Shown: positions 23,535 through 35,552 of the stretch, piece after piece
Layout of the letters: each line of letters starts with the position of its first letter
Position numbering within the stretch: the first letter of the stretch is position 1
Assembly: GCA_037893225.1 (NCBI GenBank)
Contig: JAZGUH010000071.1
Coordinates: forward strand, 248,001-312,000
Direction: 5' to 3'
Source: Hippasteria phrygiana
Lineage: Eukaryota; Echinodermata; Asteroidea; Valvatida; Goniasteridae
Length of the DNA: 64,000 bases
Notes under the pieces: model-generated
The model's input: only the letters and a program-made list of their open reading frames with translations
Databases searched by the model: none
What the model was told of the DNA's origin: nothing
Made by a program: the position numbers and the translations under genes

Positions 23535-23840
23535 TAAGGTAGTATACATTATTTGAAAACCTCCCCCCCCCCCCCCAAAAAAAAAATAAATAAATAAATA
23601 AATACTGAATTGTTACGAAATAACTTACTATACTATCAGTAATTAGCAGCCTAAAAGAATCCTGTGAAATCATGGCACCTGGTGTGCTGTCGTTTTCAAG
23701 AAAAGTGGAAATTTATATCGTTTAACAATATCGTTAGCCCACAATCGTTGGAAATCTTCTAGTTCCCCGACTTCATAATTCCCTGATGTCTGTAAGTTGC
23801 TCCATTTTGTCTAAAGTATGATCAAGGAACCAGAATACCA
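23535..23840. mobile_element. AAGGTAGTATACA element, right-truncated copy
   Basis: Left end AAGGTAGTATACA then sequence parallel to 12498-12760, including CAAGAAAAGTGGAAATTTAT and TTGTCTAAAGTAT. The right terminal repeat is absent. A C-run and (AATA)n lie near the left end. Confidence 0.6.
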
Positions 23841-23883
23841 GAATACCTGAGACACCATACTCCTCTAAAAATGTATCTATAGT

Positions 23884-24097
23884 CAGAGTTGTAGTCGAGT
23901 CCCTGCAAGTCCTTTCACAAGTCCTTTTCCAAGTCCAGTCAGAAGTCCTTTCTTAAAGCCGGTCATAAGTAACTGGATGAACAATGACAAAGGAATGCCG
24001 TTGTCAAAGCTCATTTGAATAGCTTGTGATTGAGATTAGGACTGGAGGGCTTGTGATGGACTTGCAGGGACGTGTGATGGACTCGACTACATCCCTG
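23884..24097 (+). mobile_element. hAT-like MITE family B, copy 2
   Basis: CAGAGTTGTAGTCGAGTCC to GGACTCGACTACATCCCTG. Flanking 8-mers TCTATAGT (23876-23883) and TCTGTAGT (24098-24105) differ at one base. Confidence 0.8.
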
Positions 24098-24752
24098 TCT
24101 GTAGTCCCCACCTTTTGGCATGAAAAATTGCCAAGCTCGATGTCACAGGACGGGTAGCACAGGGGGAACATTTGATAGGTGCATTGTTGGAATATCACAG
24201 ATAACACTATGAGGTTCAAACTTGTATAAATCCGAAGAAATAAGTAAGCTTGTGACTTATTACTTGTTGTGCATCAGTGATGAATACATATATTATGAGG
24301 AGAGATGAGGCATGAAAAGGGGAGGAGTAAGTTTGGTGGGGGGAAGCTTTGTGTCACTTGCAGAGACAGAAAATGTGCATGGGTTCTAGTGTTATGGTAG
24401 TCTACTTTGACATTGTGACTGGTGTTAAGTTGAGCTTTATAATTTGAGCTGGCTAAAACTAACTAATACCCCAATTTAGAAAATACATGTACATTGTACT
24501 TGTACAAATGGAAATCACAGAAAGGTTCTGTTCTTTGTGGAGCATCTGTGATTCTTTTATCCACAACATGACAGCTGGTCATTTAAAAAAAAAATTTCTG
24601 ACATACAGGTGAATCACCAATGGACAGGGATCAGGGGTTGAGCTGTGCCCCCTGCTGTCCGAAACCCAGGATCAACCTCATATCTCTGAAAAACATCTAT
24701 GTTGCTATATTATGTCACATTATTTTCACATTATACAAATGTTGCAATTATA

Positions 24753-24785
24753 TTCCTTAACTAGCCATTTTTTCTCCCATCTCAC
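24753..24785 (+). promoter_or_regulatory. U12-type branch site and AC 3' splice site
   Basis: TTCCTTAAC at 24753-24761 is the U12 branch consensus. The intron ends ...CATCTCAC at 24785, about 25 nt past the branch adenosine. That is longer than the 10-20 nt usual for this class. It contains a pyrimidine run, which U12 introns do not require. Confidence 0.88.
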
Positions 24786-24891
24786 GCCATTTGAGTACCT
24801 TATTCTATTGACGATATTCGCCAACTGTTTTGCGCTTGCCATCTACACGCCTTTTCCAAAGGAAGACACCAACACAACCAACAAGAATCTG
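24786..24891 (+). CDS. Cav1: Cav1 exon 3: IS1
   Basis: 106 bp. The first base completes the Lys codon split by the AT-AC intron, then 35 codons, ending in phase 0 before GTAAGT. It encodes [20 protein letters not shown], the first membrane segment of domain I, followed by the extracellular S1-S2 loop [15 protein letters not shown]. The loop has a potential N-glycosylation site (NTT). The length equals that of the vertebrate counterpart as I remember it, and the pattern F-x-NC-x-ALA is typical of Cav1. Confidence 0.95.
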
Positions 24892-26454
24892 GTAAGTCAT
24901 TCAGAATCTGAATTCTGTTTAAGACCAGTGTCTTGCATTTGTTAAAGCCATGGGCTGAAGCCTCAATCTTCCACCCCCCGTATTACCCCACCCCTAAGTC
25001 AGTCATTCATCATTGCAACAGTGTGGTGGTCAGTGACTGTTTCTGCACCATGCTGCTGTAAATGTTGCACCCTCCTGTTTTGGCCAACCAAAATGTTGGT
25101 TCCTGTGTAAAACCCGATTCATATTTCATGTGAATTTGTTAAGGCAACAGCATAATGAAACAACAGTTTGTGTCTTCACGAAATTTGCCTTCCTTTTGCA
25201 TTCGCTGGAAATATGAATTGGTCTTTAGTCAGGCGACGACCCCCCATGACCTACAGGTGTTGGTTTGTTACATACATGAAGTCTATTGTACGGTATGCAT
25301 TGCCTTGGTTACTGACCATTATCACAGCACTGTATAAAATAAACAGGTACCGGTACAGGTACAGTACCGCTCCCGTTTAATAAACCTTTGTAAACGGTAA
25401 GATCGTTAATCCGTCACCGTTGTTCATTCATGACCGCTAACGGAAGGCAGTTTATGGGGGGATTAAAAACCACAAACGACCCTGTGGTTAAATGGCCAGT
25501 TGATATCGTTATTAATTGCTGCAGTACACGTTGTTGTGTTTACCTTTCAAAGGCAAGCACATCTCATGGCAGTAGTGGGGTTTTACGAGGACGGTAACTG
25601 CTTCTTATCTGTGCCTAAATCCTGAGCAAACACCCCAGGATGATAACATTAGTAGACGGTTGTGCAATATTTCGATCTCTTCATCACCCATGCCCGCTGC
25701 ACTGGATCTGGAATGTACCGGTATACGTACTCTCCAGGTGCTGGTGTGGTTGGCATTGAATATTTTGTTTTATTTTCGCAGGCTTTGAAGTCAAAGAGCG
25801 GCCTACACAAAGAACCTCTGGAGCTGAACCCATTGTGTACATTTTGTTACATTGTATAAATATTTGTAGAAGTTGAGCTGTCAATCACTTTATAAGATTT
25901 CAGGGCTAGGGATGGAGGATATTTTATTTCAGACGTACTTTTCTTTCAGGGGGAATGAATACCGACATTGTAATGAGTACTTTTTTTTAAAACATAGCTA
26001 CAGGTAGCTTGTCGGAACTGTTGAGTATTAATATTCCAAGCAAAGGATACAACAATCCATCCTTCTGTTTAATTCTCCTTGCTCGACGCGACGTTAAATA
26101 CGCCAATCGATGTTCATGTTTCATGGATTTATTTAATCAGAATGTGTCCCCTTTGTGTTATATTTGTTCCGCTCCCTCTAATTTTTCTGGAGTGCCGGTC
26201 GTGTCACGGTTTAATTATAGGTTTTCACGACGGCTGGGAAACAAAAGTGGCAGCCTCAATTCAGAACAGTCTCTCGTCCCAAAACTTAATTTCTAGATTT
26301 ATACACCCATTGGAGAGTATTTAAAAAGTTATGATAATTTTAGTTTTATCAGATGATCCAGCACTTTTGTAGAAATCAAGTAATAAAGTCTCTTTCATTT
26401 CCGCACCGCTAAACAACCTCACGATTAGGGGGTAGCTTCTTTAATTTAAGTGTC

Positions 26455-27433
26455 CAGCGTTCTCCACGGCATGAAATTTTAGCAGGGCGGCAGACACAAT
26501 GCGAGCGCGTAGCGTGACGCCCTTACGGCGTGGGGTCCAGGCACTGATCTCTACACTAGTTAGTGTAGAGATCAGTGGGTCCCTGGGATTCTAGATGCTC
26601 TGTGGTCTGAAATTCTAGCGTACGGCAAATAACTTTGCACCCGACAAGAACATTGAGATCACTTACTTCAATTTCCACGAACGTCGTATATATACCACAT
26701 TGAAATCACTTGCTTACAAATCACGGTGTCGCCCACTACTAACCCGGCTTTGAAACTATAACTACGCATGCGCGTCCTTTTGACTAGCCTTTTCTCAAGA
26801 CGCAGGTTTGCACAGTGATTATCATACACGTGCGCTTATTGCTGCAATACATCCTTTCAGGCTTTAACAGAGGCTACGTACATGTGCTGTTGAATGCCGC
26901 TGTATGCATGTTGTATCGTTACGTTAAATCATTAAATCGAATTTAACGATATTAATTTTCCCAAAAATAAATGATAAATAAATTAGCAATTACTTTTATT
27001 TACATGTTTGTTTCCCTTTAAATTGTAAATGTTTTCACACACATTTATTGAGTACTACCCGGTCCCAAATGTTACGGAACATTGTAATTTAGGTAAACTG
27101 GTTCTCGACGCGACAAAGTGAAAATGATATTACCAGGGAGATTGGAACCAGTCAAGTTTTATGATGTGAATGCATATTTGGCTTTTATTATGTTGCGTAC
27201 GTTGCGTCCAGATATCTGTTCGATTACTACAAACGCTACTGCAATGCTGCTGAATGTTAATGCTGGCAAACTCTTCATGTTCGTTCCACAGAGTGCGGTA
27301 AACTTCTTCTTACTTAGATAAACTGTGAAGACGGTGGAGAATGGGGGAAAATCCAATGGAAAAAAAATAGCAGGGCGGTATACAATTTTGGCAGGGCGGC
27401 CCGCCCTGCTAAAACCCCTCGTGGAGAACACTG
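26455..27433. mobile_element. 979-bp hAT-like non-autonomous element, GTTCTCCACG ends
   Basis: Left CAGCGTTCTCCACGGC and right CGTGGAGAACACTG, extended inward by TTTTAGCAGGGCGG and its complement GCCCGCCCTGCTAAAA. AGTGTC directly abuts both ends (26449-26454 and 27434-27439), a 6-bp target duplication. No transposase frame survives. Confidence 0.75.
26542..26577. mobile_element. 36-bp perfect palindrome made of two family C ends
   Basis: CACTGATCTCTACACTA, two bases, then its exact complement. CACTGATCTCTA is the terminus of the element at 21040-21273. Flanking 8-mers GGTCCAGG and GGTCCCTG agree at six of eight positions. It lies within the 979-bp element. Confidence 0.65.
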
Positions 27434-27729
27434 AGTGTCTCTCACTGGTTTATTTGTGTAAATATCGGTCAGATCGGCCGATCAATAAAGCGTTTAGATC
27501 ACAAGCTTTTAATTGATACCAAGTTTATATCATTCGAACATAAATCTTATGACGAAAACTAAACACAAATTCCGGTGATTATCAGTGAGTTATCTTTTTT
27601 AAACATTGTACTAAAATGAAACCAAAAACGAAAACAGTTATTTTATTTTACATAAACTAGCATTTTGAGCAATAAAACGAAAATCGAAAATTTGAACCCC
27701 CAATTGATTTTTGCCTCAAAAATGGCATA

Positions 27730-28300
27730 TGAAGGCGCGCGGGGAAGAGGGACCCCCCCTCCCCCCCCCCCCCCCTTTGTGTTGGTCATTGTGTTCCCGG
27801 AATCTCAGTGATTCTTTTCAGAAATCTAGGGGGATGTAATCGGTAACAATAGTCTGGAGTGTGTATAGGGTATAGGTGCTGGGTATACAAAACGGCATAT
27901 GATGCGCGATATGGGGGCAGAGCGAACCCCCCCCCCCCCTCTTTTATGTTGGTCATTGTGTTCCCGGAATCTCAGGAATTCTTTTCAGAAGTCTAGGGGG
28001 GATATGTTAGGTAACAATAGTCTGGAGAGTGTATTATACCTAGCACGATATGGGGCAGAGGGGTACCCCCCTTTTTGTCCCTGTACCCTATACCCTATAC
28101 ACTCTCCAGGCTATTGTTACCTAACACATCCCCCCCTAGACTTCTGAAAAGAATTCCCAAGATTCCGGGAACACAATGACCAACACAAAAGAGGGGGGGT
28201 TCGCTCTGCCCCATATCGTGCATCATATGGAGTGTATAGGGTATAGGGACAAAAAGGGGGTACCCCTCTGCCCCATATCGTGCTGGGTATACAAAACGGA
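27730..28300. mobile_element. Cluster of inverted GATATGGGGC-family copies
   Basis: An antisense partial copy (about 27774-27892), an antisense copy (about 27893-28037), a complete sense copy (28043-28221) and an antisense tail (28222-28300) lie back to back. The complete copy starts GCACGATATGGGGCAGAGG and ends CTCTGCCCCATATCGTGC. C-runs sit next to the terminal repeats. Nested or re-inserted foldback elements are the simplest reading. Confidence 0.7.
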
Positions 28301-29041
28301 GGAATGCGACTTCAGACTGGTCCTTTGTAAATCTGGCAGAAATGAGTTTGAGGCCACCTGTCTCCCAATATATGAAGTTGCAAATGTACCGCCGTCGCTG
28401 GTGATCATCACCAGGCCTTGGAGAAAAATTATGTAAATTGTGGACATAGTAAAAATTTCAGTCCACCCGCTAGACTATCGACGGGTACCAGCGAATTGTG
28501 TAGATACCAACAGTCAATCCGCGTGAACCAGCTCATTTATTTAGAGCTAATATTAATATTAGCAGGAGGCACGAGAACCACGTGCGAGCTGCCCCAAGTG
28601 CAGAGAGCTAGAGAGAGAGAAACATTTATGAATGAATGGTTGAAATGGATACACCCACTAATTTACATATATTTAAATATGGATTAGTATACAAAAACAC
28701 ATTTTGAGAAATTTTCAAGGTTAACTTACGAAAATTACACAAAGGGTAACACAAAGGGTAACCCAATGGTTTAAATTTTGAAAACAACTTCTTTGCAATA
28801 CAATCAGAATAATTTGGTGTAATTGTGGTGAAAATTGTCATTTCTAGCTGTTTCTAGCTGTCTACCATGAATAGAAAGTACACCATTTTTGTAGACTATC
28901 GGATCACTTGTTCAATATATTCACTGGTGATTTTCACTGCAAAGTTAAGGGCAGAGTGCCGGCGCTGCCCGCTGTGTGTTGGGGTTCACAGCTGAAAACG
29001 TCCCCCGCAGTACGAATCACCCAGCCACCTAATGCGCTTTT

Positions 29042-29318
29042 CAATTGCTTACCCCTCCCCTCCCCGGGCTGCCCCACCCAAGATGTGGGGATTGTCACTT
29101 TTGAAGTGACAAAATCCCCACCCCTGGGGCAAAAATTTAGTGACAATCCCTGACATACATGGGTGGGATACCCCACCTCATGGTTTTATAACTTCTGATA
29201 ATGGTGAAACAATGGCAAAATGAGTGACCAAAATCCCCACCCTGGGGCTTGAAAAACATGACAAAATCCCCACATAAGACCTGGGGCGGCCCGGAGGAGG
29301 GGTGGGGAAGCAATTGCA
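29042..29318. mobile_element. Inverted-repeat element, CAATTGCTTCCCC ends
   Basis: CAATTGCTTACCCCTCC at the left and GGGGTGGGGAAGCAATTG at the right. The interior has paired 'gtggggatt..gtcac' and 'gtgac..aatccccac' blocks. Confidence 0.65.
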
Positions 29319-29348
29319 GTTTGTAATTATGCGCCCATCAATTGCTGC

Positions 29349-29495
29349 GCCCATCAATTGCTTCCCCCATGCTGCCCCAGGTCTTATGTGGGGGTTTGGT
29401 CACGTTTTTTTTTAAGCCCCAGGGTGGGGGATTTTGTTAACTCATTTTGCCATTGTTTCTGCATAATTAAAGCCATGAAGTGGGGTGATTGTCAC
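29349..29495. mobile_element. Second, inverted partial copy of the CAATTGCTTCCCC element
   Basis: Matches the complement of 29202-29318: GCCCCAGGTCTTATGTGGGG, AGCCCCAGGGTGGGG and TCATTTTGCCATTGTTTC. Confidence 0.65.
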
Positions 29496-32400
29496 AAAAC
29501 TTTTTCCCCCTTTGCACGTGTTGCAAGTCTCGGGAAATTCCATCACGTGTCACCAATCAGATACTTGCCGTATCCATGCAACAGAATTGCCATGGCAACA
29601 GAACAGAATTACGTTTTTTCTTGGCAATTTTTTAAAGTTCAACGTAATTTTTGTCAACTGCATTTTCCTCGGAGTATTTTGGAAACCGTTTTAAAAACAA
29701 ACGTGTAGTGTAGTGTAGTGTAACCCCAACGTAAAAAGGAAATTTAAACCGTATCTTATTTATAATTTTGAAGCCTAACAGTAAGCCAGCGAAGTTTTTT
29801 TATTGAAAAGAACACTTACACGGACGTAATAAACCTTTTTGACCATACCGATCTTGATCAACGTAGACCCATAATACACAGTAAATAATAACTAAAATCG
29901 CCAAACACATCCCTGCGGCCGAATGTAGAGTTATGTGGGTGTTTGTCACCCCCATTTCTTTTTCCCTTCTCTGTTATGAGAGAGATTTTCTTCGCAAGCA
30001 CGCTGGTGCAAACCATGCTTTTTATTTACCACCAGCCGAATGAATTATGCATGCCTTTTTCGGTTTGAGGGAGTATACAGTTAAATGCACGATAGCAGAT
30101 AATTGGCGACAAGGAATAACGACCACACTATCTCACCACAAGTCCGGGTATAGGGATGATAAAAACGATGTTTGGGCTGCTGCAGAAGATTGCTTGTTTA
30201 TGGGTTCGTTGAACGATGACAGGGAATTTACGACCGTGGCCTAACCGGAGACTGTTTACCAATCAGATAAGGACTTCGTTGTACGTCCTTCCGTAATAAC
30301 GCAACGGTATTACCGGGGGGATTATAATTTAATCGGATTATTATCGTTGACCAGGGTTTACTAAACGTGAGCAGTACTGTAGATCTCATGAGTAAAGTTA
30401 ATCTGATTTTAGCCAGCTGGTGATAACCTTATAAATGAACAATTTGGCCAGTGGTTGCAAATTACAAGGACTCCATAGAGAGAACTTGCCTGCCTAAGCA
30501 AGCTGTCTTTTTTGGGTGGTGGGTGGGGGGGGGGTGCTGTTTCAGCTACAACTCATTTTTTGCCATTTTTTACAATCCGAACTCCTTTTAAGAATTTGTG
30601 TAATGGAATTCTTGGCCATACAAATTTGTAACAGTTAATTCCTTTTAGAATTTCCTATCCATTGGAATAGATATTGAGTACATGACATGTACATATGCCC
30701 TTAAATAAATATATCCATGTTGAATTTAGTAAGGGTGGTTTATAGATGTTCCATTTATGTGATGGATTACAAAACAAATCATTACCATTATAATTCTATC
30801 CATATATCATTTACCTCCATGCACTGATAGTTATATGATCAATACTTTAAATTCAATTGATTTTTTTCTGAATATGGCAAGGTTTCTGTTGGATTTAGCT
30901 TGGGAGCATGGATGCTCTTTCATTCCCCCCCCCCCTCCCACAGAAGAGAGCATTTCCTCCAAAAATTGGCTTTGTTATTAACTTGTTGAGTATTTCTGAA
31001 AGTTTAAGAAATAAAAGAAATGATAACAATTTATATTATTTCACACAGTTTTACAAAAATCAAGTCTTAACCTGTACATGTATCTTTCAAGTAAAAAGCA
31101 GTTTAATACCATGCCTTCTTGGTCCCATCACATTCCTGGTATCAGATAAACTATAAACCATCCATACTATGTACAGTACCCCAAGCATCCAAGGATTACA
31201 TCTTCCAGTTCCTCCTACGACAACTAACCACGGAGACAACAAACAGTCTCCTTAAGAGATGGAACACAAGGGGAGAGATAAGAATTTAGAGGGGAGGAGA
31301 TGGGAACACAGTCATAGTCCGCTGAGAACCTCTCTACACAAACCCTGCACATCTCAATTAGAACCCCTGAATAATGCAGACGACGTCTCCTCACTGGGTG
31401 CAGTGTTTCATTCAGATAGACGGTTGCCAAGACAACCTTCCCTTATCCCCAAGATGGGTTTGCTGCTTTCCATAAGCAACCCTCCATGTATGAAATCAAA
31501 CGTAGTACTCATTCCAGTGTGGTGGTAAAAATGAATGACATGGTTCTGTCCTCCGATTTTTAAGCCAAGCGATCTGATTGGTTCTCAGTTGAGTGTTCTA
31601 GTTTCCATGCTGCAGGCATTATGCATTATTGATCATCGTACTGCAGCCATATACTAGGCACTTGATCGTTATTAGGCCAAATACCAGCTCACCTTAGGAA
31701 CAGCGTACATGAGCATGTATCCACTTGAGTTGATAATTTCATCAACGTGCTATTGTATATAAGCATGTTATTGAATAGCATTTACATGTAGTCTGATCAT
31801 TGAAAGTATCTTTTGAAAAACTCTCAAATCTTGGCACTTATTTCAAAAATTGACCCCAAAACAAACCATGTTTGAACAAAATCCAGATCAAGAACAACCT
31901 TTTAGATGGGCAAACTGGACAATAAAAATAATCCTTTCCCAAACAGAGTAAAATTGTCTGTAGTGAACCTTCAAGGCTACTCTATCAATGGGGTTCCTAC
32001 ATTTCAGTGTTTGTGTTTAAAAGAAACTCAATTTTGTGATATACCCCAGTTAAGATATGTAATTGATTAAGTTAACATAGACTGGTCCCTTGCTGTTGTT
32101 TTTAGAAGGGCTGCACACAAGTTTTGGAATCAATCTAAACCCTTTCAGTGGTCAAAGTGTTGTTAAAGGCATATTTTCTCTTATAATTATGTTTTTGAAT
32201 GTGGATTGGGTGGGGGATTGGGGTGTTATCAACATTAATGAAATGAATTTAATTAAGCATTGCATGTTTGCATCGACAATTCTACATACATTTGTGCAAG
32301 TTTCATCAAGCCTGCACATGCACACGTGCATATGGTAATATTTCAGCTTGACAGCGATGTTTGACTGGAGATATTATAAATTGCTTGAGAATCAAATTAA

Positions 32401-35364
32401 TTTTGACCATCTGACCAAAGACCCAAATATATAGTGGGAAGTTCTGAAATTGAAGTGGTCAAGGTTAAATGAATAACTCAGTGTGCAGTGTATTTGGAAT
32501 CTTGAATCTAAAAATATTGTGATAATTGTTAGGAACAGTCTTGCTTTACTCTGTGTATGTGCATTGTGCAAATGACACTACATTTTACAGAGAAAATTAG
32601 ATCAATATTTGCCTATTGCTTGCAAGGGAGAATCTTTTGTCCATTTTTTACCCTAAAATGATTAAGATCAGTTATAAAATGTAACAATAAACTGGGAAAA
32701 GCACAGATGAAATTGCATTGGGATGCTACGGGTACCTGGTCTGTGCATAAATCCTGGATGACACAAGACTTGACTTGCACAGAAAATTAAGGCTGTGGCT
32801 AGTCCAGGCTGTTTATTTGTGGCTATACATGTATGGCTAGTGACTGCAGCATGTCAGTAACAGTAGCCACAGTCGCTGAGAAAATGCTGCATACAAAATT
32901 AACTTGCCCACGGTATGTGTTGGTTGGTTTTATTAAACAACATGCGGCACAAGTTTGATTAGAAAATTTGCCATAACTGAAGGAATTAACATCACACATT
33001 GTCCATAAGCACACAGTGAAAGATTGTTGTCATGTACTTCGTCCCTTCGTTTATATTTAATTCATGTAATTTCAGCATGTTACCCATTTTACAATAATGT
33101 GACATACTTCACAGTTAAGTTTTCTCTTTCATCGCCTCTCCACTAAAAACATGTTCCTAATCCCTATCAGCATAATGTAATCTTCTGAAAGTTTTTAACC
33201 AATCAGATCACTTACATGTACCTCTGAAAGTTTGTTGACCCCATGCTGCCTGTATGCAAAAACAATGCACCAAAAGTACATTTTACTTTTCAGCATGTGA
33301 AGAGTTTATTTCCAAAACGTGATAATCCATTTTGATGAAATTTGAGAAAATGACACTTTTAACTGGCAAAAAAAGAAAGCTTATTTTACCCTGGATGCAT
33401 AAAATATGAAATGATGATTAAAAAACCTAAACTTTCAAATCAAATTTAATCTACTTTATCAAACATTGTCAAAACATGAAATTCTTGTATGCTCTAAATG
33501 GCAAAATTAACGTACGTGGTGTGTATCGATAAGCAGTGTCATTGTGGACATGTAAGAGGATAATATGATTAGATCTGGCCAAATATAATGTTCTCTGCTG
33601 AGCAGGTACATGTACAGTAGTTCCTCCATAAGAAATATTTTTGATGACAGTGTCCCTTTAACAGCGGCCTAAATTTTGCAAACAGAGAAAATAATAGTAT
33701 TATTAAGAAAAATATTGGTTTAATAGAAATTGGGTGCCCCTTCCCCCCACTGTAAACCCACCCCCTCCCCCCTCCCCCCTCCCACTCGTCCCCTATGGAG
33801 AGAGCCCTACATGTAGCTACATATACATCGCTGCCCTTTAATGCTGAACATGTCTCATCCCCAAAGCCTGTGTATTTATGATGTGCCTACCAAGACCAGA
33901 CATCCCAAATATCTATTTATTGTGAATGCAGGCACATGTTGTAAAGATCGTTATTAACATTTTGACATTACGTGTCTGAGTGCACACCCAATGCCATGCA
34001 GTGACTGTACCAGTGACATGCTTGACATTCCAGAAAGCTTGTAGCTTATGATACACGACCCAATACTTACATTTACATGTGTACAAGCTTCATCTTATCA
34101 TTTGTTTGGAACTCACGGCACCTGATTATAATAATAAATGCACATTGATATTGGTTTTCCTGCATAAAGAATACCAACACAACGCCGAAATGGTATTTTC
34201 AGTGTCAGGAATTGCATGGTAGTAAAATTATATTCAACATGACATCAAAAGTAAAAAATGCATTAAGCCCAAAAAAGAAATAGTTCAGCTTCCAATTAAA
34301 TGGCATTTTTTCAACTTTTTTTTTTCCCCAGGAAAAAATTTGGGTCGGGGCCTTTAAAATAAGGTACATGTAGACCTGTAGGGTAACCAGAAACTATTTT
34401 TTGTTTGTTGGCCTTGTCTAAGAAAAGTGTGTTTTAAAAACAATTGGGGGGGGGGGGTTGGGGGGGCTGGGGCTGGTTAAAAGCTTATCATACATTGAGC
34501 AAAGCATGGTCTTTTTATGTGTTATTACATCAATGGATTATTTACTGTATTATTGCACAGAAAATTATTCTAAAACAAGCCTATTCATGCATTCGACAGG
34601 TCAATTCAACTGAGAAACAAAATAATTTGTTTGTGTGTATATACCTTGTGCAAAAACTGTATCTAAGTTTTATTTTATTAATTCATTTGGCAAGAAGTGT
34701 TTAAGTGCTGTACATATTCTTCATCTACAGAAACCAAATGCAAGATAAATCTCTTCAGAGTTTTGATCATGTGAGAATTTGAAGATGTTCATGAATCTCT
34801 GGGGTAGGACAAATAATCTCTAATACCTCCTAGGATTACATGTACATTTAATGGCACTGTAATTGAATTGCAGCTTCCTTTTTTTGACCAAAATGGAAAT
34901 GGTTTCTGGAAACTACTCACTCAGATTTAATAAAGAAATGCTGAGAGTGTTTGCAGTTCAGAAAGAGATCTTCTAAACGTAAATCTTATACTGGTCTCAA
35001 TAATGGTTAGTATGCTTCTAAATGTAGGTCTGAACTGTTGGGAAAGATCAGTTACATGTTTGTTACCTTAGCAGCCTTTCAGTGAAGGAAGGAAGATGAC
35101 ATGGGTGTGATGTCAAGTATATTGGTCATTTACATTGTAAAGCTTGACTTCTCTCACTGGTAGCTCCTTGGAAATTGAGCATTTGCAAACCACAGTCCTT
35201 TGCCTACATGTATTTTCTACGTTTCTGATAATGAAAATCAAAATGAGCAAAAAGCATTTAATTAAACTGAGACTCGGTCCCAAGACTTTAACAACTGTGG
35301 TTCTCTTTAAATAAGCTAGAAAGCTCTGCCTTTTAGTTTTCCCTAATATCAGTAATAGGCCTCG

Positions 35365-35552
35365 ACTGGAGAGTTGAAAAGTTAACCGTAAATAGATTTA
35401 TTTGTGTAAATATTCTTATATTTGTTTAAATATTTTGTATGTGTGTAAATATTCAGTTTTAACTAAAAGTATGCAGGGCCCCAATGGAAACCAGTTTTAA
35501 ACTGTTTGGGCACACCCTGGGTAAAGAAATGTAATAAATAAATAAATAAATG
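35365..35552 (+). mobile_element. 3' UTR tail of the same non-LTR retrotransposon
   Basis: Complementary to 3290-3480 (AACTGTTTGGGCACACCCTG, CCCCAATGGAAACCAGTTTT) and ends in (AAAT)n. Severely 5'-truncated. Confidence 0.8.

Larger units (their letters stand above)
1966..24785 (+). other. Intron 2: minor-class (U12-type) AT-AC intron, 22.8 kb
   Basis: Begins ATATCCTTTTT directly after the exon, a match to the U12-type AT-AC 5' splice consensus ATATCCTTT. It ends in CTCAC before exon 3, with the branch-site consensus TTCCTTAAC at 24753-24761. Joining across it restores Glu-Trp-Lys-Pro-Phe-Glu, the conserved IS1 start, and gives an exon 3 of 106 bp, the family length as I remember it. No GT donor near 1965 gives that junction. 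Minor introns are known in voltage-gated Na+ and Ca2+ channel genes. The interior holds many short transposons listed separately (about 2-24 kb). The rest is AT-rich sequence with no coding exon I can support. Confidence 0.92.

Noticed and set aside
30047..30244. 65-codon open frame (plus strand)
   Set aside because: Locally less AT-rich, but no recognisable domain, no clear splice sites and no matching phase with neighbouring Cav1 exons.
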